Shown here in pieces: positions 1 to 7,427 of a stretch of DNA of 64,000 nucleotides. The translations under genes were made by a program, and so were the position numbers. The notes beneath the pieces were generated by a model that saw only the letters and a list, made by a program, of their open reading frames with translations, searched no databases and had not been told where the DNA came from. The DNA is taken from contig NZ_CANLEA010000009.1 of the NCBI RefSeq assembly GCF_947489565.1, positions 124,001 through 188,000 of the forward strand, read 5' to 3'. The first letter of the stretch is position 1. Each line of letters begins with the position of its first letter. The stretch comes from an uncultured Kordia sp. Lineage in GTDB: Bacteria > Bacteroidota > Bacteroidia > Flavobacteriales > Flavobacteriaceae.

Positions 1-2
1 AC

Positions 3-1349
3 AATATTTATCAATTAATTTTTGATGATAATGGTGTGCTTTGGGCAGGAAGTGAAGGCGGCGTTGATCAGATTACACTCGATAAAAAAAATGAAATTCA
101 AAATGTAATTCATTACGGTCGCAATGATGGTTTTTTAGGAATTGAAACTTGTCATAACGCAACTACAAAGGATACGGAAGGAAATCTTTGGTTTGGAACT
201 ATTGACGGATTGACCAAATACGCGCCTTCTACCACAGAACAAGAAGCCTCTAAACCGCAGCTACATTTTGAAAATATTGAAGTTGCCTATCAAAGTCTCG
301 ATTCTATTGACTTGCACGAATGGACCAATTCAGACAAACAATTGCAACTTCCGGAAGATAAAAACAAGATGGCTTTTGAGTTTCGTTCTATTGATTTGGA
401 TAATCCTGAAGCCATATTATATCGCCATAAATTTAATGATGAAAAATGGAGTCCGTGGACCCAAGAAAGTAAAATTACTTTTGGCGGTTTGGATTATGGC
501 GATCATACCTTTTTGGCACAATCACGCAATAAAGATTGGCTTGAAAGTGATCCGATTGGTTTCAAATTTCATGTCATTCAACCTCTATACAAAAAAACAT
601 GGTTTAAAAGCTTGCTATGGACAATTCTTGCTTTGATTGTCGCCTATGTTATTTATGATTACATCAAGCGTGTAAAAGCAAAAAACCGTGCCATTCGCGA
701 GCGTTTGCAATTGGAAAACCATTTACTTTCATTAGAACAGAAAGCCTTGCGTTTGCAAATGAATCCGCATTTTATTTTCAATGTATTGAATGGAATCAAA
801 GGTATGAGTCGAAACGACATCAGCAAGATGGACAAAACCATCAATACCTTTGCAGTGTTGCTTCGTGAAACTTTGACAAATTCCCGCAAGGACACTATTA
901 CACTGGCACAAGAAATTAAAACTTTAAAAAATTATATTGAAGTCGAACGCTTGATGGCAAGCAGAGATTTTACATACAATATTGATTTGAATTCTGATTT
1001 AGATCCTGAAGAAGTACTCATTCCGCCAATGTTAATTCAGCCATTTGTAGAAAATGCCATTCGTCATGGAATCATGCCTTTGCAACGTGCTGGCGATTTA
1101 CAGATCGTTTTTAAAACGGACAATGACTTTTTATATGCTACAGTTACCGATAACGGAGTTGGCATTCAGCAATCTAAAAAGAACAAACCTAAAACGGATC
1201 ATCAATCGATGGCATTGCAAGTAACCAAGGAACGTATTGAATCGTTAGCAGGTCGTAATACACTAAAAATTGAAGATATCTCTGAAAAAGATGCTACCTT
1301 AGCAGGAACCAAGATATCGTTTAAAATTCCTTTGGAAACGGATTATTAA
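3..1349 (+). CDS. Two-component sensor histidine kinase, LytS type, with propeller/Y_Y_Y sensor (5' partial)
   Basis: The reading frame is open from base 3, so the gene begins upstream and only the C-terminal part is visible; the GTG at 36 is internal. In order: the last beta-propeller repeats (FDDNGVLWAG and NLWFGTIDGL motifs), a Y_Y_Y-like beta-sandwich (about nt 380-580), one membrane segment (about nt 605-665), a coiled linker, the His_kinase H-box LQMNPHFIFN with the phospho-accepting His near nt 768, then an ATPase domain with N-box ENAIRHGI and G-box DNGVGIQ. Such kinases sense ligands in the periplasm and phosphorylate a LytTR regulator. The next gene, 81 bp downstream on the same strand, is such a regulator, so the two are very likely partners. 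The ligand cannot be deduced. Confidence 0.93.
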   Translation, partial: NIYQLIFDDNGVLWAGSEGGVDQITLDKKNEIQNVIHYGRNDGFLGIETCHNATTKDTEGNLWFGTIDGLTKYAPSTTEQEASKPQLHFENIEVAYQSLDSIDLHEWTNSDKQLQLPEDKNKMAFEFRSIDLDNPEAILYRHKFNDEKWSPWTQESKITFGGLDYGDHTFLAQSRNKDWLESDPIGFKFHVIQPLYKKTWFKSLLWTILALIVAYVIYDYIKRVKAKNRAIRERLQLENHLLSLEQKALRLQMNPHFIFNVLNGIKGMSRNDISKMDKTINTFAVLLRETLTNSRKDTITLAQEIKTLKNYIEVERLMASRDFTYNIDLNSDLDPEEVLIPPMLIQPFVENAIRHGIMPLQRAGDLQIVFKTDNDFLYATVTDNGVGIQQSKKNKPKTDHQSMALQVTKERIESLAGRNTLKIEDISEKDATLAGTKISFKIPLETDY

Positions 1350-1430
1350 ATGTTAAATATTGAATGATAAATTTTAAATGTAAATATCTCGGTACTAACA
1401 CCAAAAACCTAATACCTAATACCAAAACAT

Positions 1431-2183
1431 ATGCTTACTACTGTTATTGTTGATGATATTCCTGCGGCGTTGCAAATGCTGAAAGGTGATATTGAGCGCT
1501 TACATCCTGAATTAAAAATTATTGGAACAGCACAAAGCGTTGTAGAAACGGCAAAACTTTTACGAAAGCAACAGCCCGATATTTTATTCTTAGACATTAT
1601 GTTAGGTGATGGTTCTGGATTTGATGTGTTGGAGATTTTTCCAGATCTGACATCAAAAATCATTTTTGTTACCGCAAGTGACGAGTTTGCTATTAGAGCA
1701 TTCAAATTCGCTGCCATTGATTATGTTTTGAAACCGTATGCGGAAGAAGAGCTATCGGCTGCGATTGAAAAAGCCAAAGGTCAGATTCACCCAAACAAAG
1801 AACGTTTGGATATTTTAAAAGATACCTTAGAAGCTCCGAACGAAAAGCCAACCAAAATATCGTTACACACCTTAGATAAGATTATTATTGTGAGTTTGGA
1901 TGAAATTATTCGTTGCGAATCGGATAGTAACAATACTATTTTCTATTTACAAGACGGACAGAAGATTTTCGTGACCAAAACCTTAAAATACTTTTCTGAT
2001 ATGTTGAGCAATTATCAGTTTTTACGCGTACATCAAAGTCATTTGGTCAATCTGCAATTCATCAAAGCTTTTATTAAAACGGATGGTGGTTATTTATTGT
2101 TGAAAGATAAAAGTACTGTGCCTGTTTCGGTTCGTAAAAAAGTAGAAGTCATGGATATTTTGAGTAGTATTCATCGGAAGTAG
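1431..2183 (+). CDS. LytTR-family response regulator
   Basis: This 250-residue protein has a receiver domain followed by a LytTR DNA-binding domain. Receiver residues are visible: acidic pair D8/D9, phospho-acceptor D55 in ILFLDIMLGDG, T81 in FVTASD and K101 in the VLKPY motif. The LytTR domain covers about residues 145-245 and includes FLRVHQSHLVN. It should be phosphorylated by the kinase encoded just upstream and then bind DNA direct repeats as a dimer. The target genes are not evident in the window. The full-length frame starts at an ATG preceded by an AT-rich stretch with no clear Shine-Dalgarno, as is usual in this phylum. Confidence 0.95.
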   Translation: MLTTVIVDDIPAALQMLKGDIERLHPELKIIGTAQSVVETAKLLRKQQPDILFLDIMLGDGSGFDVLEIFPDLTSKIIFVTASDEFAIRAFKFAAIDYVLKPYAEEELSAAIEKAKGQIHPNKERLDILKDTLEAPNEKPTKISLHTLDKIIIVSLDEIIRCESDSNNTIFYLQDGQKIFVTKTLKYFSDMLSNYQFLRVHQSHLVNLQFIKAFIKTDGGYLLLKDKSTVPVSVRKKVEVMDILSSIHRK

Positions 2184-2197
2184 CTTTGACTTTGCTT

Positions 2198-2283
2198 TTA
2201 GACTTACTCTGTTCTTAGACTTACTTAGACTGCTTTGCTGTTAGACTTACTCTGTTCTTAGACTTACTTAGACTGCTTTGCTG
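2198..2283. repeat. Two exact tandem copies of a 43-bp unit
   Basis: Bases 2198-2240 and 2241-2283 are identical and begin TTAGACTTACTCTG. The unit itself contains internal TTAGACTTAC sub-repeats. Related TTAGA(C/T)TT phrases continue through about 2460. It lies in the 396-bp gap between the response regulator and the first precursor peptide. No coding potential is seen. Confidence 0.85.
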
Positions 2284-2307
2284 TTAGATTTTCTTAGGTA
2301 TACAAAC

Positions 2308-2350
2308 GTCACTTCGAGTGAATTTGTAAAACAAATTTGTATCGAGAAGT
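2308..2350. repeat. Imperfect inverted repeat, dispersed intergenic element type
   Basis: The segment reads ACTTCGAGTGAATTTGT, a short AT spacer, then ACAAATTTGTATCGAGAAGT. The arms are imperfectly complementary. Elements of this look are scattered between genes in flavobacterial genomes (general knowledge). No gene is associated. Confidence 0.5.
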
Positions 2351-2464
2351 ACTATGATTTTGAGCTTTTCTTTTCCTATTCAGACTGGCTTCTGTTTTTA
2401 GACTTGCTTTGTTATTAGATATTAGATCGCTTCGCTACTAGATTTTAGATATGTTTGATCTGTA

Positions 2465-2492
2465 ATTGCGAGGAAGTATGACGAAGCAATCT
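2465..2492 (+). repeat. 28-bp dispersed repeat, copy 1
   Basis: The 28 bases starting ATTGCGAGGAAGTATGACG are identical to bases 2832-2859. The element contains short inverted arms (ATTGC...GCAAT) and behaves like a dispersed intergenic repeat. Confidence 0.85.
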
Positions 2493-2579
2493 ACCTATTT
2501 TTAATGCACTCTTTCCTCTACTTGGGTAATGATTCTTCTTTTTTCACCCATATAGATATAAACGTTAAAATTTATTATC

Positions 2580-2756
2580 ATGAAGAAGCATAATTTAAAA
2601 AATTTACGACTCAAAAAGCAAATCATTTCAAAAATTGATCATCAAAATATTTTAGGTGGAATCCCAGGAAAACCACCCGCGCAACCAATTGAACGAAAAA
2701 CGAAATTCACGCAATGCAGAGTCATATGTCCATCACATCCTAGAGTATGTTTATAA
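2580..2756 (+). CDS. RiPP-like precursor peptide with GG leader (58 aa)
   Basis: ATG at 2580, 58 residues, stop TAA at 2754-2756. The N-terminus MKKHNLKNLRLKKQIISKI has the Lys/Leu-rich leader shape of the other precursors in this window, and the leader ends in ILGG at residues 24-27. The remaining core is Pro- and Cys-containing (QCRVICPSHPRVCL). The form is that of Bacteroidota natural-product precursors cleaved after a double glycine by a C39-peptidase ABC exporter. A hairpin terminator follows directly. No modifying or export gene is adjacent. The product and its modification are unknown; the assignment rests on the leader and the GG motif. Confidence 0.75.
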   Translation: MKKHNLKNLRLKKQIISKIDHQNILGGIPGKPPAQPIERKTKFTQCRVICPSHPRVCL

Positions 2757-2783
2757 AAAAAGCGGGCTTCGGCTCGCTTTTTT
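2754..2783 (+). terminator. Rho-independent terminator after precursor peptide
   Basis: A-rich arm, GCGGGC, TTCG tetraloop, GCTCGC, then a run of seven T. It begins in the stop codon of the 2580-2756 gene. Confidence 0.85.
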
Positions 2784-2831
2784 ATTTGCTTAGTGTGAAC
2801 GCTATTAGATATTAGACATATTAGATACGTC

Positions 2832-2859
2832 ATTGCGAGGAAGTATGACGAAGCAATCT
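2832..2859 (+). repeat. 28-bp dispersed repeat, copy 2
   Basis: Exact copy of bases 2465-2492, lying between the terminator of the precursor gene and the start of the secreted-protein gene at 2947. Confidence 0.85.
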
Positions 2860-2946
2860 GTTTATAGGTAAATACCAAAAACCCAAGACTTAAAACCTTT
2901 ATATAATAAGATTTTACTATCTTCCAAAAGATTAAAACCCTTATTG

Positions 2947-3519
2947 ATGAAAATACTAGCGATGCTCCTTTTTTTATGTGTGACTTCTACAACCGTTGCA
3001 CAAAGCGAATACGAACCAACTGCCCTTGATCCGTATGGCATGAAAAATCCAAAAGCACCCAAACAATTAGACGATTTTAAACCGATGATTGGCATTTGCG
3101 ATTGCGATTCGGAACGTAGAAATCCGGATGGAAGTTGGGCAAACGCTGTAAAAATGACTTGGAAGTACAAATATATTATGAATGGAATGGCCATTCAGGA
3201 TGAGACTTTAAAAGCCGATGGAAAGCATTCGGGAAGCATCCGACAGTTTAGCAAAGATAGTCTAAGCTGGTACGTACATTATTATGCCTCTGCCTCGCCT
3301 ACTCCAACCTTAGGTTCTTGGAAAGGAAAGAAAACGGAAGATGGCAAAATTGTGCTATACAAACCACAAAAAGCACCAAATGGCATGGATGGTTTTTCAC
3401 GTTTGACATTTTACGATATTACCGACAAAGGTTACAAATGGATTGGCGAATGGGTAGATCCAAAAGAGACTGTTAGTTTTCCTTTTTGGAAAATTTCCTG
3501 TGTAAAACGCGAAGAGTAA
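2947..3519 (+). CDS. Secreted protein of unknown function
   Basis: The ATG at 2947 is preferred over the TTG one codon upstream because MKILAMLLFLCVTSTTVAQ is a complete signal peptide ending in VAQ. The mature part is about 171 residues. It contains a stretch with CDCDSER and then a beta-rich region (GSIRQFSKDSLSWYVHYY, YKWIGEWVDP) that resembles DUF1579-like lipocalin-shaped secreted proteins. That resemblance is by eye only. It stands alone between repeats and the oppositely oriented precursor gene at 3613-3774. The exact function is unknown. Confidence 0.8.
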   Translation: MKILAMLLFLCVTSTTVAQSEYEPTALDPYGMKNPKAPKQLDDFKPMIGICDCDSERRNPDGSWANAVKMTWKYKYIMNGMAIQDETLKADGKHSGSIRQFSKDSLSWYVHYYASASPTPTLGSWKGKKTEDGKIVLYKPQKAPNGMDGFSRLTFYDITDKGYKWIGEWVDPKETVSFPFWKISCVKREE

Positions 3520-3545
3520 TATTTACGAACTCCATACTAATTATC

Positions 3546-3580
3546 AAAAAAAAGCAGAAAACACATCTTGTATTTTCTGC
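3546..3580 (-). terminator. Rho-independent terminator of the minus-strand precursor gene
   Basis: Read on the minus strand: GCAGAAAA, an 11-nt loop, TTTTCTGC, then a run of eight T. It is 33 bp beyond the stop of the 3613-3774 gene. It may also block transcripts arriving from the plus-strand gene ending at 3519. Confidence 0.8.
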
Positions 3581-3612
3581 CGTGTAATGCTTTCTAAGAA
3601 AACAAAGTATTG

Positions 3613-3774
3613 TTATTGATTGCAAGAACCTACTCCTGTGCAAGATCTTGTGCAATAATCTCCTTGTGTTTCATCTGTTTTAAGATCTAATTTACCTCCA
3701 TTAAGCTCAATCTGTCTTAATTTAGAAATTACTTCTTTGCGCAAGCGCAACGCTTCTAATTGTCTTTTTTTCAT
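3613..3774 (-). CDS. RiPP-like precursor peptide with GG leader (53 aa)
   Basis: ATG at 3774, 53 residues, TAA at 3613-3615. The leader MKKRQLEALRLRKEVISKL resembles the other precursors and ends in ELNGG (residues 23-27). The 26-residue remainder ends with a Cys/Ser/Thr-rich core (YCTRSCTGVGSCNQ), suitable for thioether or disulfide formation. A strong terminator follows at 3546-3580. No maturation enzyme lies nearby. The core shares the CTRSC motif with the precursors at 51.7-52.1 kb, which supports one family. The chemistry of the product is not known. Confidence 0.8.
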   Translation of the reverse strand: MKKRQLEALRLRKEVISKLRQIELNGGKLDLKTDETQGDYCTRSCTGVGSCNQ

Positions 3775-4006
3775 GATAAGATGTTTTATTTTAAATTACA
3801 ATCCCTTGTTATCTTTTAAAGGTAGACAAATCATAATTCTCACACAATCTACTTTTATTTATAGAAAATTAATTCTTTTAAACGCAGTTAACAGTTCTTG
3901 AAGCCTAGGTATATATGATGTTCACGCTATACATAAATAAAGTTTATACATATCATATAAAACATAAATAAAAATAAATAAGCTTTATTCTTGATATTTG
4001 TAGTAT

Positions 4007-4128
4007 AAAGTTAGAAACTAAGCATACAATATATAAGAGTAGTGTATGCAAGTACGTAAGTAAGTGTTATAAAAAGTTAGCTTTCATATCCCAAACAATA
4101 TTTGTGAGAATGTATTGTTTGGGTTTTT
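4007..4128 (+). ncRNA. Candidate small structured RNA
   Basis: Between two minus-strand genes lies a plus-strand segment with a GCATACA/TGTATGC stem (4022-4028 with 4043-4049), about 40 nt of linker, and a strong terminator hairpin (4090-4123) followed by TTTTT. A plus-strand terminator here has no upstream plus-strand gene: the nearest, ending at 3519, is separated by a minus-strand gene. A weak -7-like sequence GATATTTG lies at 3993-4000. No open frame of useful length is present. The 5' end is a guess. Confidence 0.4.
4090..4128 (+). terminator. Plus-strand intrinsic terminator without an upstream coding gene
   Basis: CCCAAACAATA (4090-4100) pairs perfectly with TATTGTTTGGG (4113-4123), followed by TTTTT. 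On the minus strand there is no T-run, so it is directional. Confidence 0.8.
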
Positions 4129-4133
4129 GGTTT

Positions 4134-4361
4134 TTATTTCTTTCCTTGATCAGTGATACTTTCCAGATAAGCAGACAAATCTTTAATAGAATTTAAAATT
4201 TCTTCCTTGCCCATTTCTTCTGAAATTTCAAGAATAGTCATCATGGCTTCTCTTTTCTTATTTCGTAAAATAGCACTACTTAGTTCTTTTATATTTTGAA
4301 GTTGGTCTATATTTTCAGCCCCTTTAATTTCTTTGATTAAATGTAACAAGTCCTTATCCAT
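4134..4361 (-). CDS. Small helical protein of unknown function (75 aa)
   Basis: A 75-residue, highly charged and predicted helical protein (MDKDLLHLIKEIKG..., ending ITDQGKK). It has no signal peptide or membrane segment. A good -7 element, TACTTTTG on the minus strand, lies at 4393-4400, giving a short leader, which supports a real gene. It is not co-directional with another gene closer than about 96 bp. I do not recognise a family. It could be a small regulatory or antitoxin-like protein, but nothing in the sequence shows this. Confidence 0.6.
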   Translation of the reverse strand: MDKDLLHLIKEIKGAENIDQLQNIKELSSAILRNKKREAMMTILEISEEMGKEEILNSIKDLSAYLESITDQGKK

Positions 4362-4392
4362 TGTAGCTTTATTAGTTTTTACTCTATTTACT

Positions 4393-4400
4393 CAAAAGTA
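4393..4400 (-). promoter_or_regulatory. Putative -7 element (TACTTTTG) of the 75-aa gene
   Basis: Matches the Bacteroidota consensus TAnnTTTG on the minus strand, 32 bp before the ATG at 4361. No clear -33 TTTG is seen. Confidence 0.4.
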
Positions 4401-4456
4401 ATAATTATTAAGATTGCATTGAATTATTTTTTGAAAGATTACAATTTAGTAAAATA

Positions 4457-5665
4457 TTACTTTATTTTTTTTCTCTCGTAGTCATAATACTTAATTTTAG
4501 ATTGAACCAAATTCAGATAATAGTCTATCATTGATATTAAATTTTTTTCATTCCTGTTTTTATCAGAATTCACAATCCAAACATTATAGATTAAAGCTGA
4601 AGCTTCTCTAATCAAATCATCTAAACTTTCACATTCTAAAGGAGGGAAACCATCTTCTAAAGGGTTATTGATCAAATAGTCAAACTCATTTTTTTTAGCT
4701 AAAATTGATTTTTTTAAACTAGTTAGGTTTAAACTTTGATTATAAAGCTCAAAATTAGTTCTAATATCCATGTAAAGTTGATTAATTGTATTAAACAATT
4801 TACTTGCTTCACTTAGATAGTGCCCTTTAGAAAACTCATTATTTGATATAAATGTTGAAAGTGAAGAATATAGTGACTCCCATTTTATTTTAATCTTGTC
4901 AATAATTTCATCTGGCTCAAAAGGGTTTAATTTATATTGACAATTTTCATTATTCCATATTACTCTACAGAAAGGAAGACCTTTATTTACTTGTTGAATG
5001 CTATCATAAAAAAATAACAACACAACTTCTGCTTCTTTATTAGCATATTTATTTTCAGTCAATTTATTTCTATGATAATCACTATTTTTAAACTTCTCCA
5101 CAATTTCGGGTATCATTTTTCTCATAGTAGTTAAACTTTTAGCGTGAGTACTTTCTACAAGAATCTTGGCTTCTATTCTTCTTGCATCATTATGTGATAT
5201 ATCACTCACTTGTAAAGCAACATAGTGATTAGGATTATAGTATATTTTTTTGAGTTCTTCTTTTGCCTTATCTAATAAATTAATTTTTGGAATTTCTATC
5301 TTCCAAGCTTTTTCAGTTCTTATTATTTTTTCAGAAGTAACAAGTTGCCAAAAAATACTATTAAATGTTGGTTCATAAATTAAAATTATTACTGGTAGTG
5401 ATTGACTAAGCCAATACTCTAAATGTTTATTCTCTCCTCTAAATATATAGGCTTTTGTAGTTTCTTCTTTGAAATAGCTTTTCCCGCTTTTTACTTGTAT
5501 AGCAAAAATCTGTCCTGTAGGAATACCGTTATTAACTATTTCAACATGCATATCAATCCCAAAATCTGAGATAGGTTGTTCTCTTTCAATCCAACCAAAT
5601 TCCTCTAAAAATATTAAAGCACTTCTATGGATTCCAATTCTCTCTATAGGATTAAAAACACTCAT
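4457..5665 (-). CDS. DUF4365-domain protein (nuclease-like fold), 402 aa
   Basis: The N-terminal 150 residues match the DUF4365 pattern: ERIGIHRSALIFLEEFGW, then DFGIDMHVEI and, after a short loop, GQIFAIQVKSGKSYF. The D...QVKSGKS arrangement is the D-(x)n-(E/Q)xK core of PD-(D/E)XK-like nucleases. The remaining 250 residues are helical, rich in Asn/Lys/Ile, and not recognised. DUF4365 proteins are often found in defence-associated accessory regions (family knowledge). Here the gene stands alone, is very AT-rich, and shares an upstream 24-bp element with the operon starting at 13068. A defence role is an inference only. Confidence 0.8.
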   Translation of the reverse strand: MSVFNPIERIGIHRSALIFLEEFGWIEREQPISDFGIDMHVEIVNNGIPTGQIFAIQVKSGKSYFKEETTKAYIFRGENKHLEYWLSQSLPVIILIYEPTFNSIFWQLVTSEKIIRTEKAWKIEIPKINLLDKAKEELKKIYYNPNHYVALQVSDISHNDARRIEAKILVESTHAKSLTTMRKMIPEIVEKFKNSDYHRNKLTENKYANKEAEVVLLFFYDSIQQVNKGLPFCRVIWNNENCQYKLNPFEPDEIIDKIKIKWESLYSSLSTFISNNEFSKGHYLSEASKLFNTINQLYMDIRTNFELYNQSLNLTSLKKSILAKKNEFDYLINNPLEDGFPPLECESLDDLIREASALIYNVWIVNSDKNRNEKNLISMIDYYLNLVQSKIKYYDYERKKIK

Positions 5666-6047
5666 GACTTCTTGCTAAAAATTAAAACACTTATCAACTA
5701 ACTCAATTCAACAAAGTCTATCTTAAAAACTTTTACTTAAATATATACCATTATATACAACTACACAATGTGGTTTCCCTTAATTACTATCAAAATTCCC
5801 AAACAAACTTTCCAATTCCTCAAAGTAAACTTACATCCCTCACAACTACTCCCAAACACTCCCTCTTCAAATCACAATCAAAACATCAAGTACTTCCTAA
5901 ACTTTACTACATAGCAAAAACTACTTTACTACCTACTAAAAACAAGTTTACTACCTAGTAAAAATTATTTTTATCTTTAGGATTCATTAAAAACCTCAAA
6001 AGGTTTTGATAGAAAGAACTTGATGAAAATAATAAAACCAAAAGAGC
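5666..6047. other. Non-coding gap with a G-poor, C-rich tract
   Basis: About 380 bp without a supportable gene. The plus strand from about 5690 to 5965 contains very few G (about eight in the 200 bases after 5765) but many C, an unusually strong strand asymmetry. It holds CTAAAC/ACTACCTA-like phrases (TTTACTACCTA occurs twice near 5930-5958) and a small AAAACCT/AGGTTTT hairpin at 5990-6007. A 62-codon frame across it has low-complexity composition and is not called. Confidence 0.6.
5756..5779 (-). promoter_or_regulatory. 24-bp conserved upstream element, copy A
   Basis: Plus-strand reading TACAAC, ten bases (TACACAATGT), GGTTTCCC. It matches copy B (13105-13128) at 22 of 24 positions. It lies 90 bp before the start of the DUF4365 gene. 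Function unknown; an operator or shared promoter part is likely. Confidence 0.5.
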
Positions 6048-6434
6048 ATGGCCATAAAATATAAAGTAGTAGAACGCGGAACGCCCGGTGTAAAAGGTGG
6101 TGGCACCAAGAAGTATTATGCTTCTACTACTGCACGTGAAAAGATTGATTTAAAACAATTGAGTGAACGACTCGCTTCTATTTCCACAGTCACAGAGATC
6201 GATACGATTGCGGTATTACAAGGTTTGGTCCATTTATTACCAGAATATTTGTGTCAAGGCAGTAGCATTTCTTTGGGCGATTTTGGTACGTTTACAGTGC
6301 ATATTCGCAGTGAAGGAAAAGAAACACCCGAAGCTGTCAATGCGCAATCTATTAAAGATGTAAATGTTACCTTTCGACCAAGTGTAGAGTTCAAAAAACG
6401 TATGAAAGCTGTGAAGTTTAAAAAGCATAGCTAA
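6048..6434 (+). CDS. HU-like DNA-binding protein, HU-HIG family
   Basis: A 128-residue protein beginning MAIKYKVVERG, followed by an HU/IHF-like body: a helical dimerisation part, then ISLGDFGTFTVHIRSEG and VNVTFRPSVEFKKRM, which correspond to the beta-arm region of HU proteins. These Bacteroidota-specific HU relatives carry a short N-terminal extension before the HU fold. The expected role is nucleoid binding or DNA bending. It stands alone; the next gene is 105 bp downstream. Length fits the family. Confidence 0.85.
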   Translation: MAIKYKVVERGTPGVKGGGTKKYYASTTAREKIDLKQLSERLASISTVTEIDTIAVLQGLVHLLPEYLCQGSSISLGDFGTFTVHIRSEGKETPEAVNAQSIKDVNVTFRPSVEFKKRMKAVKFKKHS

Positions 6435-6502
6435 GCGTTGCCTCCACACTTAAATAAATGTTAATTTTTTTAAGATTTAAAGTTATTTGTTTAATGTTTC
6501 AT

Positions 6503-6510
6503 TATCTTCG
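6503..6510 (+). promoter_or_regulatory. Putative -7 element (TATCTTCG) of the GLPGLI gene
   Basis: One mismatch to TAnnTTTG, 29 bp before the ATG at 6540; compare the perfect TATCTTTG before ffh and argS. Confidence 0.3.
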
Positions 6511-6539
6511 TTAAACAGAATAAATTAAATCGCGCAATC

Positions 6540-7358
6540 ATGAAATCATTTTTACTAAAATTCCTATCCCTTTCCTTGATAGCATTGCTTTCTTTTAAAG
6601 CAAATGACACACAAGAGTTTAAAGGAAAAGCCTATTATATTTCAAAATCTAAAATGCAATTGGGAAGTTGGGGCGCACGATTGAGTGAAGCACAAAAGAA
6701 AGATGTAGCGGCGCGTTTGAAGAACCGATTGGAGAAATCGTATGTATTGAGCTTCAATAAAGAAGAATCTGTTTTTAGAGAAGAAGATAAATTAGATGCC
6801 ATTTCTGGAGCTACCGATTCTTGGGGCGCAAACTTTACCAGAGGATATCAATATAAGAATGTTAAAGATGTGGCTTTGGTACAAAGTCAAGAGTTTTACG
6901 GAAAGAAGTTTTTAGTAAAAGATAAACTCCACACAATTGAATGGAAAATGGGGAAAGAAACGAAGCAAATTGGACAATATACTTGTTTTAAGGCAACAGC
7001 TTCCATCTCTCAAGACGACTTGGCTTGGTACAATTTTTCATGGAGTGACTTGCGTAGAAAAGACGAAGATGGTGACGGAAAACCAGATGTTCCTATGGTA
7101 GAAGTGGAAGCTTGGTACAGTCTGCAAGTTCCTGTAAGTCATGGACCTGCAGAATATTGGGGATTACCAGGATTGATCTTAGAAGTAAGCGCTGGCGATA
7201 CGACGATGTTGTGTTCTAAAATTGTCATTAATCCAGACGAAGAAATCAAAATTAAAGCTCCAACTGGAGGAAAAGAAATTACAAAAGGGAAGTACCAAGA
7301 AACCATCAAAGAGAAAATGCAAGAAATGATGAGCAATCGAGGTAGAAGAAGAGGTTAA
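6540..7358 (+). CDS. GLPGLI family secreted protein
   Basis: A 272-residue protein with an N-terminal hydrophobic signal (MKSFLLKFLSLSLIALLSF). The family signature GLPGLILEVSAGD is present near residue 211, preceded by the typical WYSLQVPVSHGPAEYWG region. The C-terminus is Lys/Arg-rich. GLPGLI proteins are periplasmic or surface-associated in Bacteroidota and are regularly encoded next to TonB-receptor-like barrels. Here the barrel gene starts 69 bp downstream on the same strand, so the two probably form one unit. The biochemical role of the family is not established. Confidence 0.92.
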   Translation: MKSFLLKFLSLSLIALLSFKANDTQEFKGKAYYISKSKMQLGSWGARLSEAQKKDVAARLKNRLEKSYVLSFNKEESVFREEDKLDAISGATDSWGANFTRGYQYKNVKDVALVQSQEFYGKKFLVKDKLHTIEWKMGKETKQIGQYTCFKATASISQDDLAWYNFSWSDLRRKDEDGDGKPDVPMVEVEAWYSLQVPVSHGPAEYWGLPGLILEVSAGDTTMLCSKIVINPDEEIKIKAPTGGKEITKGKYQETIKEKMQEMMSNRGRRRG

Positions 7359-7427
7359 TTTTTTTAGTTTAGTATTAAACTTTTACGTTAATATATAGTC
7401 TAAATAAAAAACTAACTATAAACACCA

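Noticed and set aside
2642-2878. A 78-codon minus-strand frame over the first precursor gene
   Set aside because: It is a shadow of the precursor, terminator and repeat; the plus-strand leader and GG motif are stronger evidence.
5770-5958. A 62-codon frame starting with GTG in the gap downstream of the DUF4365 promoter
   Set aside because: Composition is low complexity (S/T/K/P), no RBS or conserved motif, and it lies in a G-poor non-coding tract.
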